DNA of 64,000 nucleotides from an uncultured Propionivibrio sp. Lineage in GTDB: Bacteria; Pseudomonadota; Gammaproteobacteria; Burkholderiales; Rhodocyclaceae. Location of the stretch: the NCBI RefSeq assembly GCF_963666255.1, contig NZ_OY762656.1:1860001-1924000 (forward strand), in the 5' to 3' direction. The position numbers were made by a program, and so were the translations under genes. The first letter of the stretch is position 1. Each line of letters opens with the position of its first letter. A model generated the notes under the pieces. That model was not told the DNA's origin and ran no database searches. It worked only from the letters and a program-made list of their open reading frames with translations. Shown here in pieces: positions 1 to 7,661 of this stretch.

Positions 1-367
1 TCCCGGAACGACGATTGTCGTCAATCACGCCGGTATGCCGGGCACGCGCGACGAAGAGACGCTGCGGCAATGGCGTGCGGCGATGGCGCAACTGGCGCGC
101 TGCGATAACGTGCGGATGAAGATCTCCGGCATTGGCGTGCGCGGCGAGCCGTGGACGCCGGCGCAGCAGGCCTTTGTCGTGCATGCGCTGATCGAGGACT
201 TTGGCGTGGCGCGCTGTCTGTTCGCGAGCAACTTCCCCGTCGACGCTCTGGTTGTTGATCTCCCGACCTTGTGGGCAGGTTTCAAGACGCTGACGCGGGC
301 GATGACGCCCGAGCAGCGTCTGGCGTTGTTCTGCGACAACGCCGTCAGGCTTTATGGCTTGTGTTGA
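1..367 (+). CDS. Amidohydrolase-2 family hydrolase, C-terminal part
   Basis: This is the last roughly 120 residues of a TIM-barrel metal-dependent hydrolase; the start lies outside the window. Readable landmarks are the strand with the motif VNHAG (an active-site His of the family), the segment MKISGIG and the late motif FASNFPVD, whose Asp is the usual last metal or catalytic residue of amidohydrolase-2 proteins. The family includes lactonases that hydrolyse 2-pyrone-4,6-dicarboxylate, 4-sulfomuconolactone or sugar lactones. The C-terminus is clearly paralogous to the gene at 2506-3450. It ends 38 nt before a TRAP binding-protein gene. The substrate is not identifiable from sequence. Confidence 0.85.
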   Translation, partial: PGTTIVVNHAGMPGTRDEETLRQWRAAMAQLARCDNVRMKISGIGVRGEPWTPAQQAFVVHALIEDFGVARCLFASNFPVDALVVDLPTLWAGFKTLTRAMTPEQRLALFCDNAVRLYGLC

Positions 368-405
368 CGTCGTTCGTCGTTACTCACCATCACCAGGAGG
401 AATGC

Positions 406-1425
406 ATGATGAAACAATCGAAATTTTCCGCGCTCTTGAGCGCCGTGGCGATCGCGGTCGCCTGCCTTTCCCTCGGTGCGCCGTCCGCCGTCGCTCAGGA
501 AATCAAGGCGCGTTTCGGCACATCGTTGCCCGATAGCCACCCGCAGACGCTTGGGGCGCGCAAGTTCGCCGAAATCGTCGAGCAGAAGAGCGGCGGACGC
601 ATCAAGGTGACGGTCTATTCCGGCGCGCAGCTCGGCAGCGACCAGCAGATGCAGGCGGCATTGCGCGGCGGCACCCAGGAATTCACCGCGCCGTCGACGG
701 CGACGTTGGCCAATCTGCTCAAGGAATTCGGTGTCTTCGGCTTGCCGTTTGCATTCGCCAGCGAAAAGCAGGCTGACGCGGTCTTCGACGGGCCTTATGG
801 ACAGAGCATGCTGGCCAAGCTCGCTGAGCGCGATCTGGTCGGCCTCGCCTTCTGGGAAAACGGCTTCCGCAATTTCACCAACAGCCGTCGCCCCATCGTC
901 AAGGCCGAGGATATGGCCGGCCTCAAGGTGCGAACGATGCAGAACAATCTCTACATCGACATGTTCAACGGTCTTGGCGCCAACGCCGTACCGATGCCGG
1001 TGAACGAGCTCTACACCGCGCTGGAGACGAAGGCCGTCGATGCACAGGAGAATCCGTTCACTGTCGTTCAGGCGCAGAAGTTCTATGACGTGCAGAAATA
1101 CCTGTCGACGACCGGCCATGCTTATGACGCTCAGGTGCTGATCGCCTCGAAGAAATTCTGGGACAAGCTGAGCGCGGCCGACCGTACGCTGTTGCAGGAT
1201 GCGGCACGCGAGGCGACGCTCTACCAGCGCCAGGTCAGTCGCGATCTGAACGCCAAAGCGCGTGCCGATCTCGTCAAGGAAGGCATGCTGGTCAATGACG
1301 TTTCCGATGCCGAGCGCAAGCGCATGCGCGAGAAGTTGCTGCCGGTCATCGTCAAGCATCAGGCGGTCGTCGGCGAGGAGACGGCGAAGGAGTTCTTCGT
1401 GGCGATCGCCAAGGTGCCGAACTGA
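406..1425 (+). CDS. TRAP transporter substrate-binding protein, DctP family (copy 1)
   Basis: This is a 339-residue periplasmic solute receptor of a tripartite ATP-independent transporter. The Sec signal peptide spans about residues 1-29 and cleaves after AVA. The mature protein has the DctP fold, with the conserved ligand-binding region GLKVRTMQNN (its Arg normally salt-bridges a carboxylate) followed by NAVPMPVNELYTALETKAVD. The start is chosen at 406 because AGGAGG lies 5 nt upstream; a second ATG follows at 409. The membrane partners DctQ and DctM are not in this window. The family usually binds organic acids, and the flanking hydrolases suggest an aromatic- or lactone-derived carboxylate, which is inference. 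Confidence 0.93.
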   Translation: MMKQSKFSALLSAVAIAVACLSLGAPSAVAQEIKARFGTSLPDSHPQTLGARKFAEIVEQKSGGRIKVTVYSGAQLGSDQQMQAALRGGTQEFTAPSTATLANLLKEFGVFGLPFAFASEKQADAVFDGPYGQSMLAKLAERDLVGLAFWENGFRNFTNSRRPIVKAEDMAGLKVRTMQNNLYIDMFNGLGANAVPMPVNELYTALETKAVDAQENPFTVVQAQKFYDVQKYLSTTGHAYDAQVLIASKKFWDKLSAADRTLLQDAAREATLYQRQVSRDLNAKARADLVKEGMLVNDVSDAERKRMREKLLPVIVKHQAVVGEETAKEFFVAIAKVPN

Positions 1426-1504
1426 ACCGCAGAAATCGTTATGGAGCGCCGGCGCCGGCGCGGGCAGTTTTTCCAATCGTCGTCATTCGATAGGGGATCT
1501 TGTG

Positions 1505-2491
1505 ATGAAAAGCATACGGGCAGGGTTGGTCGGTATCATGCTTTTGGGATTGTCGGGCACACTGGCCTGGGGGCAGGCGCAACCAGTCAAACTGCGTTTC
1601 GGTCATGCACATCCGACCAGCGACTCGCAGCATATCGCTGCCGTCGAGTTCGCCCGCAAGGTCAAGGAGCGGACGCAGGGCATGGTCGATATCCAGGTGT
1701 TCCCGAACAACCAGCTCGGCAATGACGCCACCATGATCGCCGGCGTGCGCGGCGGCACCATCGATATCGAAACTTCGGGCAATCCGTTCTTCACCGGCAT
1801 CGTCGCCAAGCTCAATGTGCTCGATCTGCCCTACCTTTTGGAGAACAACGCACATGTGGCGAAGGTGCTCGACGGGCCGATCGGTCGCTCGTTGCTCAAC
1901 GAACTCGAGCCGTTCCAGATGAAGGGACTGGCGTTCTGGGAAGTCGGCTATCGCAGCCTCGCCAACAGCCGTCGGCCGGTGAATAATGCCGACGATATCA
2001 AGGGGCTGAAGCTGCGCACGACACCGAATCAGGCGCACATCAAGGCCTTTCAGTTGCTTGGTGCGGCGCCGCAGCCGATGCCGTTCGCCGAGGTCTATGC
2101 CGCGCTTGAATCGAAGGCGCTCGACGGACACGAAAATCCCCCGAACGTCATGCTGTCGACCAAGATGTACGAAGTGCAGAAATACCTCTCACTGACCAAG
2201 CATGCCTATACCGGCCTGATCGTCGTCATGAACAAGAAGCGCTTCGACTCACTGGCGCCGGAACATCAGCAGGTGATCGTGCAGGAGGCGGCCAATGCTG
2301 CTGTCTTGCAGCGCGATCTCAACGCCAAGGGTGAGGCGGCGGCACTCGCCGAGTTGCGTGCCCATGGCATGCAGATCAATGAAAAGCCGGATGTGAATAG
2401 CATCAAGACGGTAGTACGCGACGAGACACGCAAAATGTTCATCGAGAAGAACGGCGATGAGTTGATCAAGGCGATTGACGCAGCGCGCTGA
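1505..2491 (+). CDS. TRAP transporter substrate-binding protein, DctP family (copy 2)
   Basis: This is a second DctP-type solute receptor of 328 residues. It has a signal peptide over about residues 1-25, ending near WGQA. Its ligand region GLKLRTTPNQ followed by PMPFAEVYAALESKALDG aligns with that of copy 1, so the two are tandem paralogues, though clearly diverged. The start at ATG 1505 follows a GGGGAT stretch about 6 nt upstream; an in-frame GTG lies one codon before it. It sits 79 nt after copy 1 and 14 nt before the second amidohydrolase, so all four genes are probably co-transcribed. A second receptor may widen the ligand range of one shared permease, but no permease is visible here. 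Confidence 0.93.
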   Translation: MKSIRAGLVGIMLLGLSGTLAWGQAQPVKLRFGHAHPTSDSQHIAAVEFARKVKERTQGMVDIQVFPNNQLGNDATMIAGVRGGTIDIETSGNPFFTGIVAKLNVLDLPYLLENNAHVAKVLDGPIGRSLLNELEPFQMKGLAFWEVGYRSLANSRRPVNNADDIKGLKLRTTPNQAHIKAFQLLGAAPQPMPFAEVYAALESKALDGHENPPNVMLSTKMYEVQKYLSLTKHAYTGLIVVMNKKRFDSLAPEHQQVIVQEAANAAVLQRDLNAKGEAAALAELRAHGMQINEKPDVNSIKTVVRDETRKMFIEKNGDELIKAIDAAR

Positions 2492-2505
2492 TCGGGACCG
2501 ATGCC

Positions 2506-3450
2506 ATGACGCCCCGTCTGCCGCGCGCGATTGTCGATTCGCACCATCACCTCTGGGACCTCGCGCAGATCCACTATCCCTGGCTCGCCGAGGCCTACGA
2601 TGCGGCAAGCTTCATCCTCGGTGATTATCGTCCGCTGTGCCGCAATTTCATGCCGGGCGATTTGCGCGCGGCCTGGGGTGGGATGCCTGTTGTTGCGACC
2701 GTTCATATCGAAGCCGAATGCGAACGTCGTCTCGCCCTCGAGGAGACGCGCTGGGTGCATGCGCAGGCGGCGGCGTCCGGTTTTCCTAACGCGGTGGTCG
2801 CGCATGTCGATCTGCTCGCCGGCGATGCCGATGAGCAACTCGACGCGCATTGCCGGTATCCGCTGGTGCGGTCGATCCGCTTCAAGCCGGTGACATCGCG
2901 TCGTCCGGATGGCAGCGTGCGCGACACGCCGGGTTCCTTGTTCGATCCGCGCTGGCCTGCCGCTCTGGCCCGCTTGCAGGCGCACGGCCTCGCCTGGGAT
3001 CTGCGCGTACCGTTCTGGCATCTCGAAGAGGCGGCGGCGGTGCTGCGCGATTTTCCGGCCTTGCCGGTCGTTCTGCAACACACCGGTCTGCCCTGGGATC
3101 GCAGCGAGGACGGTCTGGTCGCGTGGCGGCGTGGCATGGCGGCGCTGGCGGCTTTGCCGAACGTCCATGTCCGGCTGTCGGAACTGGGGCTGCGCGACCG
3201 TCCCTGGCGGCTGGAAGACAACCTGCCAGTCGTGCGCGATGCGGTGGCAATCTTCGGCTGGCAGCGCAGCATGTTCGGGAGCAATTTTCCCGTTGCCGGG
3301 CTGCGTATCGACTATCCGGCGCTGGTACGGGCGATGGCCGAGGCGCTGGCGCCGCTCGACGAGGCAGCGAGCGCGGCCGTGTGGCATGACAATGCCTTGC
3401 GTTTCTACCGGATTGACCTCGCCGCCGTCCCGATAGTGGCAGGCGTGTGA
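2506..3450 (+). CDS. Amidohydrolase-2 family hydrolase
   Basis: This 314-residue protein is a complete TIM-barrel metal-dependent hydrolase. The N-terminal metal motif is DSHHHLWD (residues about 11-18, HxH type). A mid-barrel VVLQHTGLPWD holds the next His, and FGSNFPVAG holds the late Asp-equivalent strand. The start codon lies 14 nt after the DctP stop. Related proteins hydrolyse lactones made during aromatic or sugar-acid breakdown. Residues such as VRSIRFKPVT match the substrate-binding strand seen in L-fuconolactonase and PDC-lactonase relatives, but the exact substrate cannot be read from sequence. It is paralogous to the partial gene at the window start. Confidence 0.88.
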   Translation: MTPRLPRAIVDSHHHLWDLAQIHYPWLAEAYDAASFILGDYRPLCRNFMPGDLRAAWGGMPVVATVHIEAECERRLALEETRWVHAQAAASGFPNAVVAHVDLLAGDADEQLDAHCRYPLVRSIRFKPVTSRRPDGSVRDTPGSLFDPRWPAALARLQAHGLAWDLRVPFWHLEEAAAVLRDFPALPVVLQHTGLPWDRSEDGLVAWRRGMAALAALPNVHVRLSELGLRDRPWRLEDNLPVVRDAVAIFGWQRSMFGSNFPVAGLRIDYPALVRAMAEALAPLDEAASAAVWHDNALRFYRIDLAAVPIVAGV

Positions 3451-3503
3451 AGGCGTGTGGCGCGCCGGCATTGCGGAAGTTGAGCCGGATGGTGAAAAAT
3501 GCT

Positions 3504-3531
3504 TTGCATCGTGCGGCCTCATTGCTATAAT
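3504..3531 (+). promoter_or_regulatory. Sigma70-type promoter of tRNA-Thr
   Basis: The elements are TTGCAT (3504-3509), a 16-nt spacer and a perfect TATAAT (3526-3531). A GC-rich discriminator GCGCGCC follows, as is typical of stringently controlled stable-RNA promoters. The predicted start is near 3538, about 26 nt upstream of the mature tRNA 5' end. Confidence 0.7.
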
Positions 3532-3563
3532 GCGCGCCTCGCAGTCACAGGGTTCCTTGTGTC

Positions 3564-3639
3564 GCCGCTGTAGCTCAGTCGGTAGAGCAGCGCATTCGTA
3601 ATGCGAAGGTCGGCAGTTCGATTCCGCCCAGCGGCACCA
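3564..3639 (+). tRNA. tRNA-Thr (anticodon CGU)
   Basis: This is a 76-nt cloverleaf. The acceptor stem GCCGCTG pairs with CAGCGGC, followed by A and an encoded CCA at 3637-3639. The D arm is GCTC...GAGC. The anticodon loop TTCGTAA carries the anticodon CGT at 3597-3599, which reads ACG (Thr). The T loop is TTCGATT. The anticodon arm, including the G27-A43 non-pair, is the same as in enterobacterial tRNA-Thr(CGU). Confidence 0.96.
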
Positions 3640-3651
3640 ACAAACTCTGAG

Positions 3652-3682
3652 AAAAGCCCTGATAAATCAGGGCTTTTTCTTT
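3652..3682 (+). terminator. Rho-independent terminator after tRNA-Thr
   Basis: An 11-bp perfect stem, AAAAGCCCTGA / TCAGGGCTTTT, closes a TAAA loop and is followed by a T-rich tract. It ends the tRNA transcript 12 nt after the CCA. The stretch from about 3683 to 3990 downstream has no gene. It is AT-richer than its surroundings and probably holds the promoter and leader of the cold-shock gene. Confidence 0.88.
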
Positions 3683-3811
3683 TTGTTCCTCCGGTAAGTC
3701 GCGTCTTGTAGATGGATGAATCGACGCTCGCAGTGTTTTTTTTCCGGGTTGATTTTCCGCAGGAGAGAGCATCGGCATGCTGTTCAACTGAACTGGGGTT
3801 TTTCGCCGGAT

Positions 3812-3840
3812 TTGCTATCTGTCGCAATATGGCGCATAGT
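3812..3840 (+). promoter_or_regulatory. Candidate promoter of the cold-shock gene with long leader
   Basis: TTGCTA (3812-3817), a 17-nt spacer and CATAGT (3835-3840) match sigma70 boxes at 4 of 6 positions each. Use of this promoter would give a 5' leader of about 145 nt, similar to the long thermosensing leaders of cspA-type genes. The match is moderate and the start site is inferred. Confidence 0.35.
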
Positions 3841-3990
3841 CACGCCTCGCGTTCTTCAAGTAGTGTCAGCGTCATTTGTCGGTTTTTCATCCCGCTGTTC
3901 AGCGGAGCAATACCTCTAATTACCTCGCCGTCTTGATTTTCGCTTCACCCGGGGTGAAGTCACCCCCCTATTTTTCTGGAGATTCAAGAC

Positions 3991-4194
3991 ATGGCAACAG
4001 GTACCGTCAAGTGGTTCAACGATTCCAAGGGCTTCGGTTTCATCACCCCCGATCAGGGCGGTGAGGATCTGTTCGTTCACTTTTCCGCGATTCAGGGCAA
4101 TGGGTTCAAGACCCTCGCCGAAGGACAGAAGGTGAGCTTCGATGTGACTCAGGGACAGAAAGGCGCTCAAGCCGGCAACGTGCTTCCCGCCTGA
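3991..4194 (+). CDS. Cold-shock protein, CspA family
   Basis: This is a 67-residue single cold-shock domain (OB fold) that binds single-stranded RNA and DNA, melts mRNA structure and acts as a transcription antiterminator. RNP1 (KGFGFI, about residues 13-18) and RNP2 (DLFVHF, about 31-36) are intact and the length is standard. CTGGAG about 7 nt upstream serves as ribosome site. It is followed by its own terminator and then by an IF-1 gene, a pairing that fits cold adaptation of translation. Confidence 0.95.
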   Translation: MATGTVKWFNDSKGFGFITPDQGGEDLFVHFSAIQGNGFKTLAEGQKVSFDVTQGQKGAQAGNVLPA

Positions 4195-4238
4195 TTTCCA
4201 GCTGCATCGGCCGGGGCATTGGAAACCGGCCGCCGATC

Positions 4239-4266
4239 AAGGCCTGGTGTCATCCAGGCCTTTTTT
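4239..4266 (+). terminator. Rho-independent terminator after csp
   Basis: A 9-bp perfect stem, AAGGCCTGG / CCAGGCCTT, has a 6-nt loop and a following T run. It lies 45 nt after the csp stop and 25 nt before the IF-1 start, so any read-through to infA would be partial. Confidence 0.85.
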
Positions 4267-4290
4267 CTTCGCACGAGAATGGAATAAGTC

Positions 4291-4551
4291 ATGGCAAAGG
4301 AAGAATTGCTCGAGATGCAAGGCGTCGTCACCGAGGTGATGCCGGATTCGCGTTTTCTGGTGACGCTGGAGAACGGGCATACCCTGGTTGCCTATACTGC
4401 CGGTAAGATGCGCAAGCACAGCATCCGTATCATCGCCGGAGACAAGGTTTCGGTCGAGATTTCCCCGTATGATCTCAGCAAAGGGCGAATCAACTTCAGG
4501 CACCTTGAGTCGAGACCCCAGGCTTCGAGGCCTCAGCGGCGCCGATATTAG
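4291..4551 (+). CDS. infA: Translation initiation factor IF-1 (extended form)
   Basis: This 86-residue S1/OB-fold factor binds the 30S A site and helps IF-2 and IF-3 in start selection. The core [16 protein letters not shown] through [11 protein letters not shown] is typical of IF-1. The usual family length is about 72 residues, and here the end is extended by a basic Arg/Pro/Ser tail (residues about 72-86). Betaproteobacteria often keep a second IF-1 of this length outside the ribosomal-protein operon, and the location beside csp suggests this is that copy; the other is not in the window. Confidence 0.93.
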   Translation: MAKEELLEMQGVVTEVMPDSRFLVTLENGHTLVAYTAGKMRKHSIRIIAGDKVSVEISPYDLSKGRINFRHLESRPQASRPQRRRY

Positions 4552-4575
4552 GAGCGCGACCGGGAGAAACTGACG

Positions 4576-5193
4576 ATGTACTACGGCGAACGGTTCAACG
4601 GCTACAGCCACCTTGCAGGTGCCTTGCTGGCCTTGTTGGGGAGCATTGTGCTGGTTGTGCTCGGATCGCTGACCGGCAATGTCTGGAAAATCGTCAGTTT
4701 CGCAATCTATGGTTCGACGCTGGTTCTGCTCTACAGCTTTTCGACGCTGTATCACAGCACACGCGGCCGTCTCAAGCAGATATTCCGCAAGCTCGATCAC
4801 CAATCGATTTACCTGCTGATCGCCGGAACCTACACGCCCTTTACGCTTGTCAGTCTGCAGGGGCCGTGGGGCTGGTCGCTGTTCGCCACGGTCTGGATCC
4901 TCGCGATCATCGGCATCGCCCAGGAATTCTGGTTGGGCAAGGGCGCCCGCAAGCTTTCGCTGGTGATCTATCTGCTGATGGGCTGGCTCGCCGTCATCGC
5001 CACGGTTCCCCTGATCGAGGCGTTGTCCCTCAGCGGCTTCGCCTGGATCGCCGCCGGTGGCGTGGTCTATACCGCCGGCGTCGTTTTCTATCTTTACGAC
5101 GAGAAATTCGCCCACTGGCATGGCATATGGCATCTGTTTGTCATTGGCGGCAGCGCGCTGCACTATCTTGCCATCGCGCGCTATGTCCTTTGA
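4576..5193 (+). CDS. Hemolysin III / PAQR-family membrane protein
   Basis: This 205-residue inner-membrane protein has about seven hydrophobic helices. Conserved His-containing motifs of the HlyIII/YqfA (PAQR-like) family are visible: STLYHS near residue 59, KLDHQSIYLLIAGTYTP near 73, and a C-terminal GIWHLFVIGGSALHY. These His and Asp residues form a metal site in the superfamily. The bacterial role is poorly defined; the hemolysin name is historical. It lies 24 nt after infA, probably in the same transcript. Confidence 0.88.
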   Translation: MYYGERFNGYSHLAGALLALLGSIVLVVLGSLTGNVWKIVSFAIYGSTLVLLYSFSTLYHSTRGRLKQIFRKLDHQSIYLLIAGTYTPFTLVSLQGPWGWSLFATVWILAIIGIAQEFWLGKGARKLSLVIYLLMGWLAVIATVPLIEALSLSGFAWIAAGGVVYTAGVVFYLYDEKFAHWHGIWHLFVIGGSALHYLAIARYVL

Positions 5194-5262
5194 GTTTTTC
5201 GGTGGCGGCGCTGGGCGTGCATGTTTCCGGGACGTCGTAAATTTCCTTGGGGACCGGCGTTC

Positions 5263-5709
5263 ATGAAAATCTGGGTCGATGCCGATGCCTGCCCGGTCGT
5301 TATCAAGGAGATCCTCTTTCGCGCGGCCAACCGGGCACAGGTGACGACCACTCTGGTCGCCAACCAGATGCTGCGGGTGCCGCCTTCGCCATGGATCAGT
5401 GCCGTGCAGGTGCCCGGTGGGTTCGATGTGGCGGATCAGCGCATCGTTCAGGAGGCCGTAGCGGGGGATCTCGTCGTCACTGCCGACATTCCGCTGGCGG
5501 CCCAAGTGATCGCGCGTGGCGCGGTGGTCATCGATCCGCGCGGCGAACTGCTTGATGCCGGCAACATTCAGGAACGCCTGACGCTGCGCAATTTTCTCGA
5601 CGGGCTTCGCAGCAGCGGCGTCGAGACCGGCGGACCGTCGGCTTTCTCGAATGCCGATCGGCAGGCTTTCGCCAATCAACTCGACCGGCTTCTGGCGCGG
5701 CGCCGATAA
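5263..5709 (+). CDS. YaiI/YqxD family protein (UPF0178, PIN-like fold)
   Basis: This 148-residue conserved protein has the signature N-terminus [17 protein letters not shown]. The family (DUF188) has a NYN/PIN-like fold with an Asp cluster (residues about 5-7) that suggests nuclease activity; its function is not established. GGGGACC lies about 10 nt before the ATG at 5263, whereas the longer in-frame extension to 5221 lacks such support. It follows the hemolysin III gene by 69 nt. Confidence 0.9.
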   Translation: MKIWVDADACPVVIKEILFRAANRAQVTTTLVANQMLRVPPSPWISAVQVPGGFDVADQRIVQEAVAGDLVVTADIPLAAQVIARGAVVIDPRGELLDAGNIQERLTLRNFLDGLRSSGVETGGPSAFSNADRQAFANQLDRLLARRR

Positions 5710-5872
5710 AGGGCTTTCTGCTCCTCGCGTCGCCGCGATTGTTTTGATGCGGAAGGGTCTGGTCGTAAAATAGGGCGACTGTCGGTAGCCAAGGCTGGCC
5801 GCAAGGTCTTTGTCATCGGTCAGCGGTTTCCGCGACTGCCTTATCCGTTCGCCTTCCAGTGCATTTTTCCGC

Positions 5873-7474
5873 ATGACCCTTCCCCAAGTTCTCGATCTGA
5901 AAACCTTGCTGACGACCAATGTGATCAGCATGCTGCTTTGCGTGCTGGTCATGGCCATCGTCTGGTGGAATCACCGCGAGCGTTTCGTCGCGACCAGGAA
6001 CTGGCTGCTCAGTCTGGTTGCCCAGTTGCTGGCGTTTCCCCTGATCCTGCTGCGCGGCATCCTGCCCGATTTTCTGTCGATCCTGTTGCCGGCCTGGCTG
6101 ATTACCGGAGGCTTCATCGCCTTGCTGCGGGGGGTGGCACTGCACCTGGATCGTCCGCGATCGTTCCGTCATGACTTCGTCCTGCAGGCGATTTTCCTGC
6201 TGATCCACGCCTATTTCATCTACGTCACGCCGAGCTTGCTCTGGCGCAGCGTCAACTATTCGGTTTTCCTGAGCTGGTTGAGTGCCGAGTGTGTCTGGCA
6301 GATTTTCCGCGTGCCGGCGGACCGTCGCTTCGGCGCGCACACGCTGGCGTTTGTCATGGCGTGTTATGCGTTGCTGTTTTCCGGGCGGATCGTTTTTTAC
6401 TTTTTTCATTCGCCGGGTCCGGAGTTCTTTCAGGCCAGTGCCTATGATCTTTTCATGTATGTCGGCACGCAGACCTTGCTGATCGCGCTGACCTTCAGCC
6501 TCATCCTGCTGGTCAACCGGCGCCTGCTCCATGATCTCCTGGTCGATGTGCGGCATCGCAAGCAGGCAGAAGCGGCCATGCGGGATAACGTCGAGCGTCT
6601 GGCCCGCGCCGAACTGGCTTCGAAAACGGGGAACTGGGCGTTCAGTCCCGATACGCGCGCCCTGACGCATTCGGTGGGGACTTCCCGGATTCTCGGCGTG
6701 TCGTCCGAGACGATCGACGAAACCGCGTTCAAGAAGATCGTGCTTCCGGAATACGAAGCGTCGCTTGAACTTGCGCTGGGGGCGCTCATCGAACACGGCA
6801 TTCCTTATAACGTCGAGTTCAGGATACGGGCCGTCGATACCGGGGAAATCAAGGAGGTCCAGTCATCCGCCGAATTCGATCCCGACCGGCGCACGGTCTT
6901 CGGCGTCATCCGTGACGTGACCGAGCAGAAGAGGATCGAGCACGAGCTTGAGTACCTGGCGCAGGTCGATCCATTGACCGGCGTGTTCTCGCGTCGGCAT
7001 TTCATGGCCCTGACCGAGCGCGAACTGGCGAATACGGCGCGCTACAACACGCCGTTGTCGGTGCTGATGCTCGATATCGATTATTTCAAGCAGGTCAACG
7101 ATACCTACGGTCATCAGGTCGGTGACCAGGCGTTGCAGCAGCTCGGGCGCATCCTTCGCGGCTTGTTACGCGAAGTGGATATCGCCGGCCGCTACGGCGG
7201 CGAGGAATTCGCCATCGTGCTGCCCAAAACCGGACTGATTCAGGCCTTCGAGGTGGCCGAGCGGCTGCGGCGCACGATCGAGTTCGGCGAGATTCCGCTC
7301 GAACATGGCGTTCCGCTGAAAATCACGGTATCGATCGGCGTCACCGCCTTCAGGGACGCCACGGAGAACATCGACGGCTTGCTGGCGCGGGCCGACAAGG
7401 CCTTGTATGACGCCAAGCATCAGGGGCGCAATCAGGTCTGCACCTACGAAACGAGTTTCGACCTGCGTTATTGA
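5873..7474 (+). CDS. Membrane-bound PAS-GGDEF diguanylate cyclase
   Basis: This 533-residue protein makes cyclic di-GMP from two GTP. About six hydrophobic helices (residues about 10-220) form the membrane sensor, followed by a PAS domain (about 250-360, ending FGVIRDVTEQ) and a GGDEF domain (about 370-530). The active loop is RYGGEEF at about residues 440-446. An RxxD inhibitory site (REVD) lies exactly five residues before it, so product feedback inhibition is expected. No EAL domain follows. The ATG at 5873 starts before the first helix; a TTG at 5810 is an alternative. The 103 nt before it hold no gene. Confidence 0.93.
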   Translation: MTLPQVLDLKTLLTTNVISMLLCVLVMAIVWWNHRERFVATRNWLLSLVAQLLAFPLILLRGILPDFLSILLPAWLITGGFIALLRGVALHLDRPRSFRHDFVLQAIFLLIHAYFIYVTPSLLWRSVNYSVFLSWLSAECVWQIFRVPADRRFGAHTLAFVMACYALLFSGRIVFYFFHSPGPEFFQASAYDLFMYVGTQTLLIALTFSLILLVNRRLLHDLLVDVRHRKQAEAAMRDNVERLARAELASKTGNWAFSPDTRALTHSVGTSRILGVSSETIDETAFKKIVLPEYEASLELALGALIEHGIPYNVEFRIRAVDTGEIKEVQSSAEFDPDRRTVFGVIRDVTEQKRIEHELEYLAQVDPLTGVFSRRHFMALTERELANTARYNTPLSVLMLDIDYFKQVNDTYGHQVGDQALQQLGRILRGLLREVDIAGRYGGEEFAIVLPKTGLIQAFEVAERLRRTIEFGEIPLEHGVPLKITVSIGVTAFRDATENIDGLLARADKALYDAKHQGRNQVCTYETSFDLRY

Positions 7475-7522
7475 TCGCAAACGCCTTGCATTCGGTCGGT
7501 CGGCCGATAAGATAAATGGGTA

Positions 7523-7569
7523 GCCTCCCCGGATGCGCCGGATACTGCGGGGTGCCCGGTCAGGGAGGC
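7523..7569 (+). repeat. Inverted repeat in the leader of the chemoreceptor gene
   Basis: GCCTCCC (7523-7529) and GGGAGGC (7563-7569) form a perfect 7-bp stem. It encloses a GC-rich 33-nt interior that can fold further. No T tract follows, so it is not an obvious terminator of the cyclase gene. It starts 139 nt before the chemoreceptor ATG and may be a structured 5' leader. Confidence 0.4.
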
Positions 7570-7661
7570 GCGAATTGTTGCGGGGACTGAACATTTTCCT
7601 TCCGGAGCAATCGAATACGGGCGAATGTATTCCTGGAACATACAACCAAAGGCTCGTTACC

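Noticed and set aside
3564-3639. Possible attachment site in tRNA-Thr
   Set aside because: No integrase and no second copy of the tRNA 3' end were seen in the window.
7475-7661. c-di-GMP riboswitch before the chemoreceptor
   Set aside because: The leader has a hairpin but does not show the conserved core of known c-di-GMP riboswitches.
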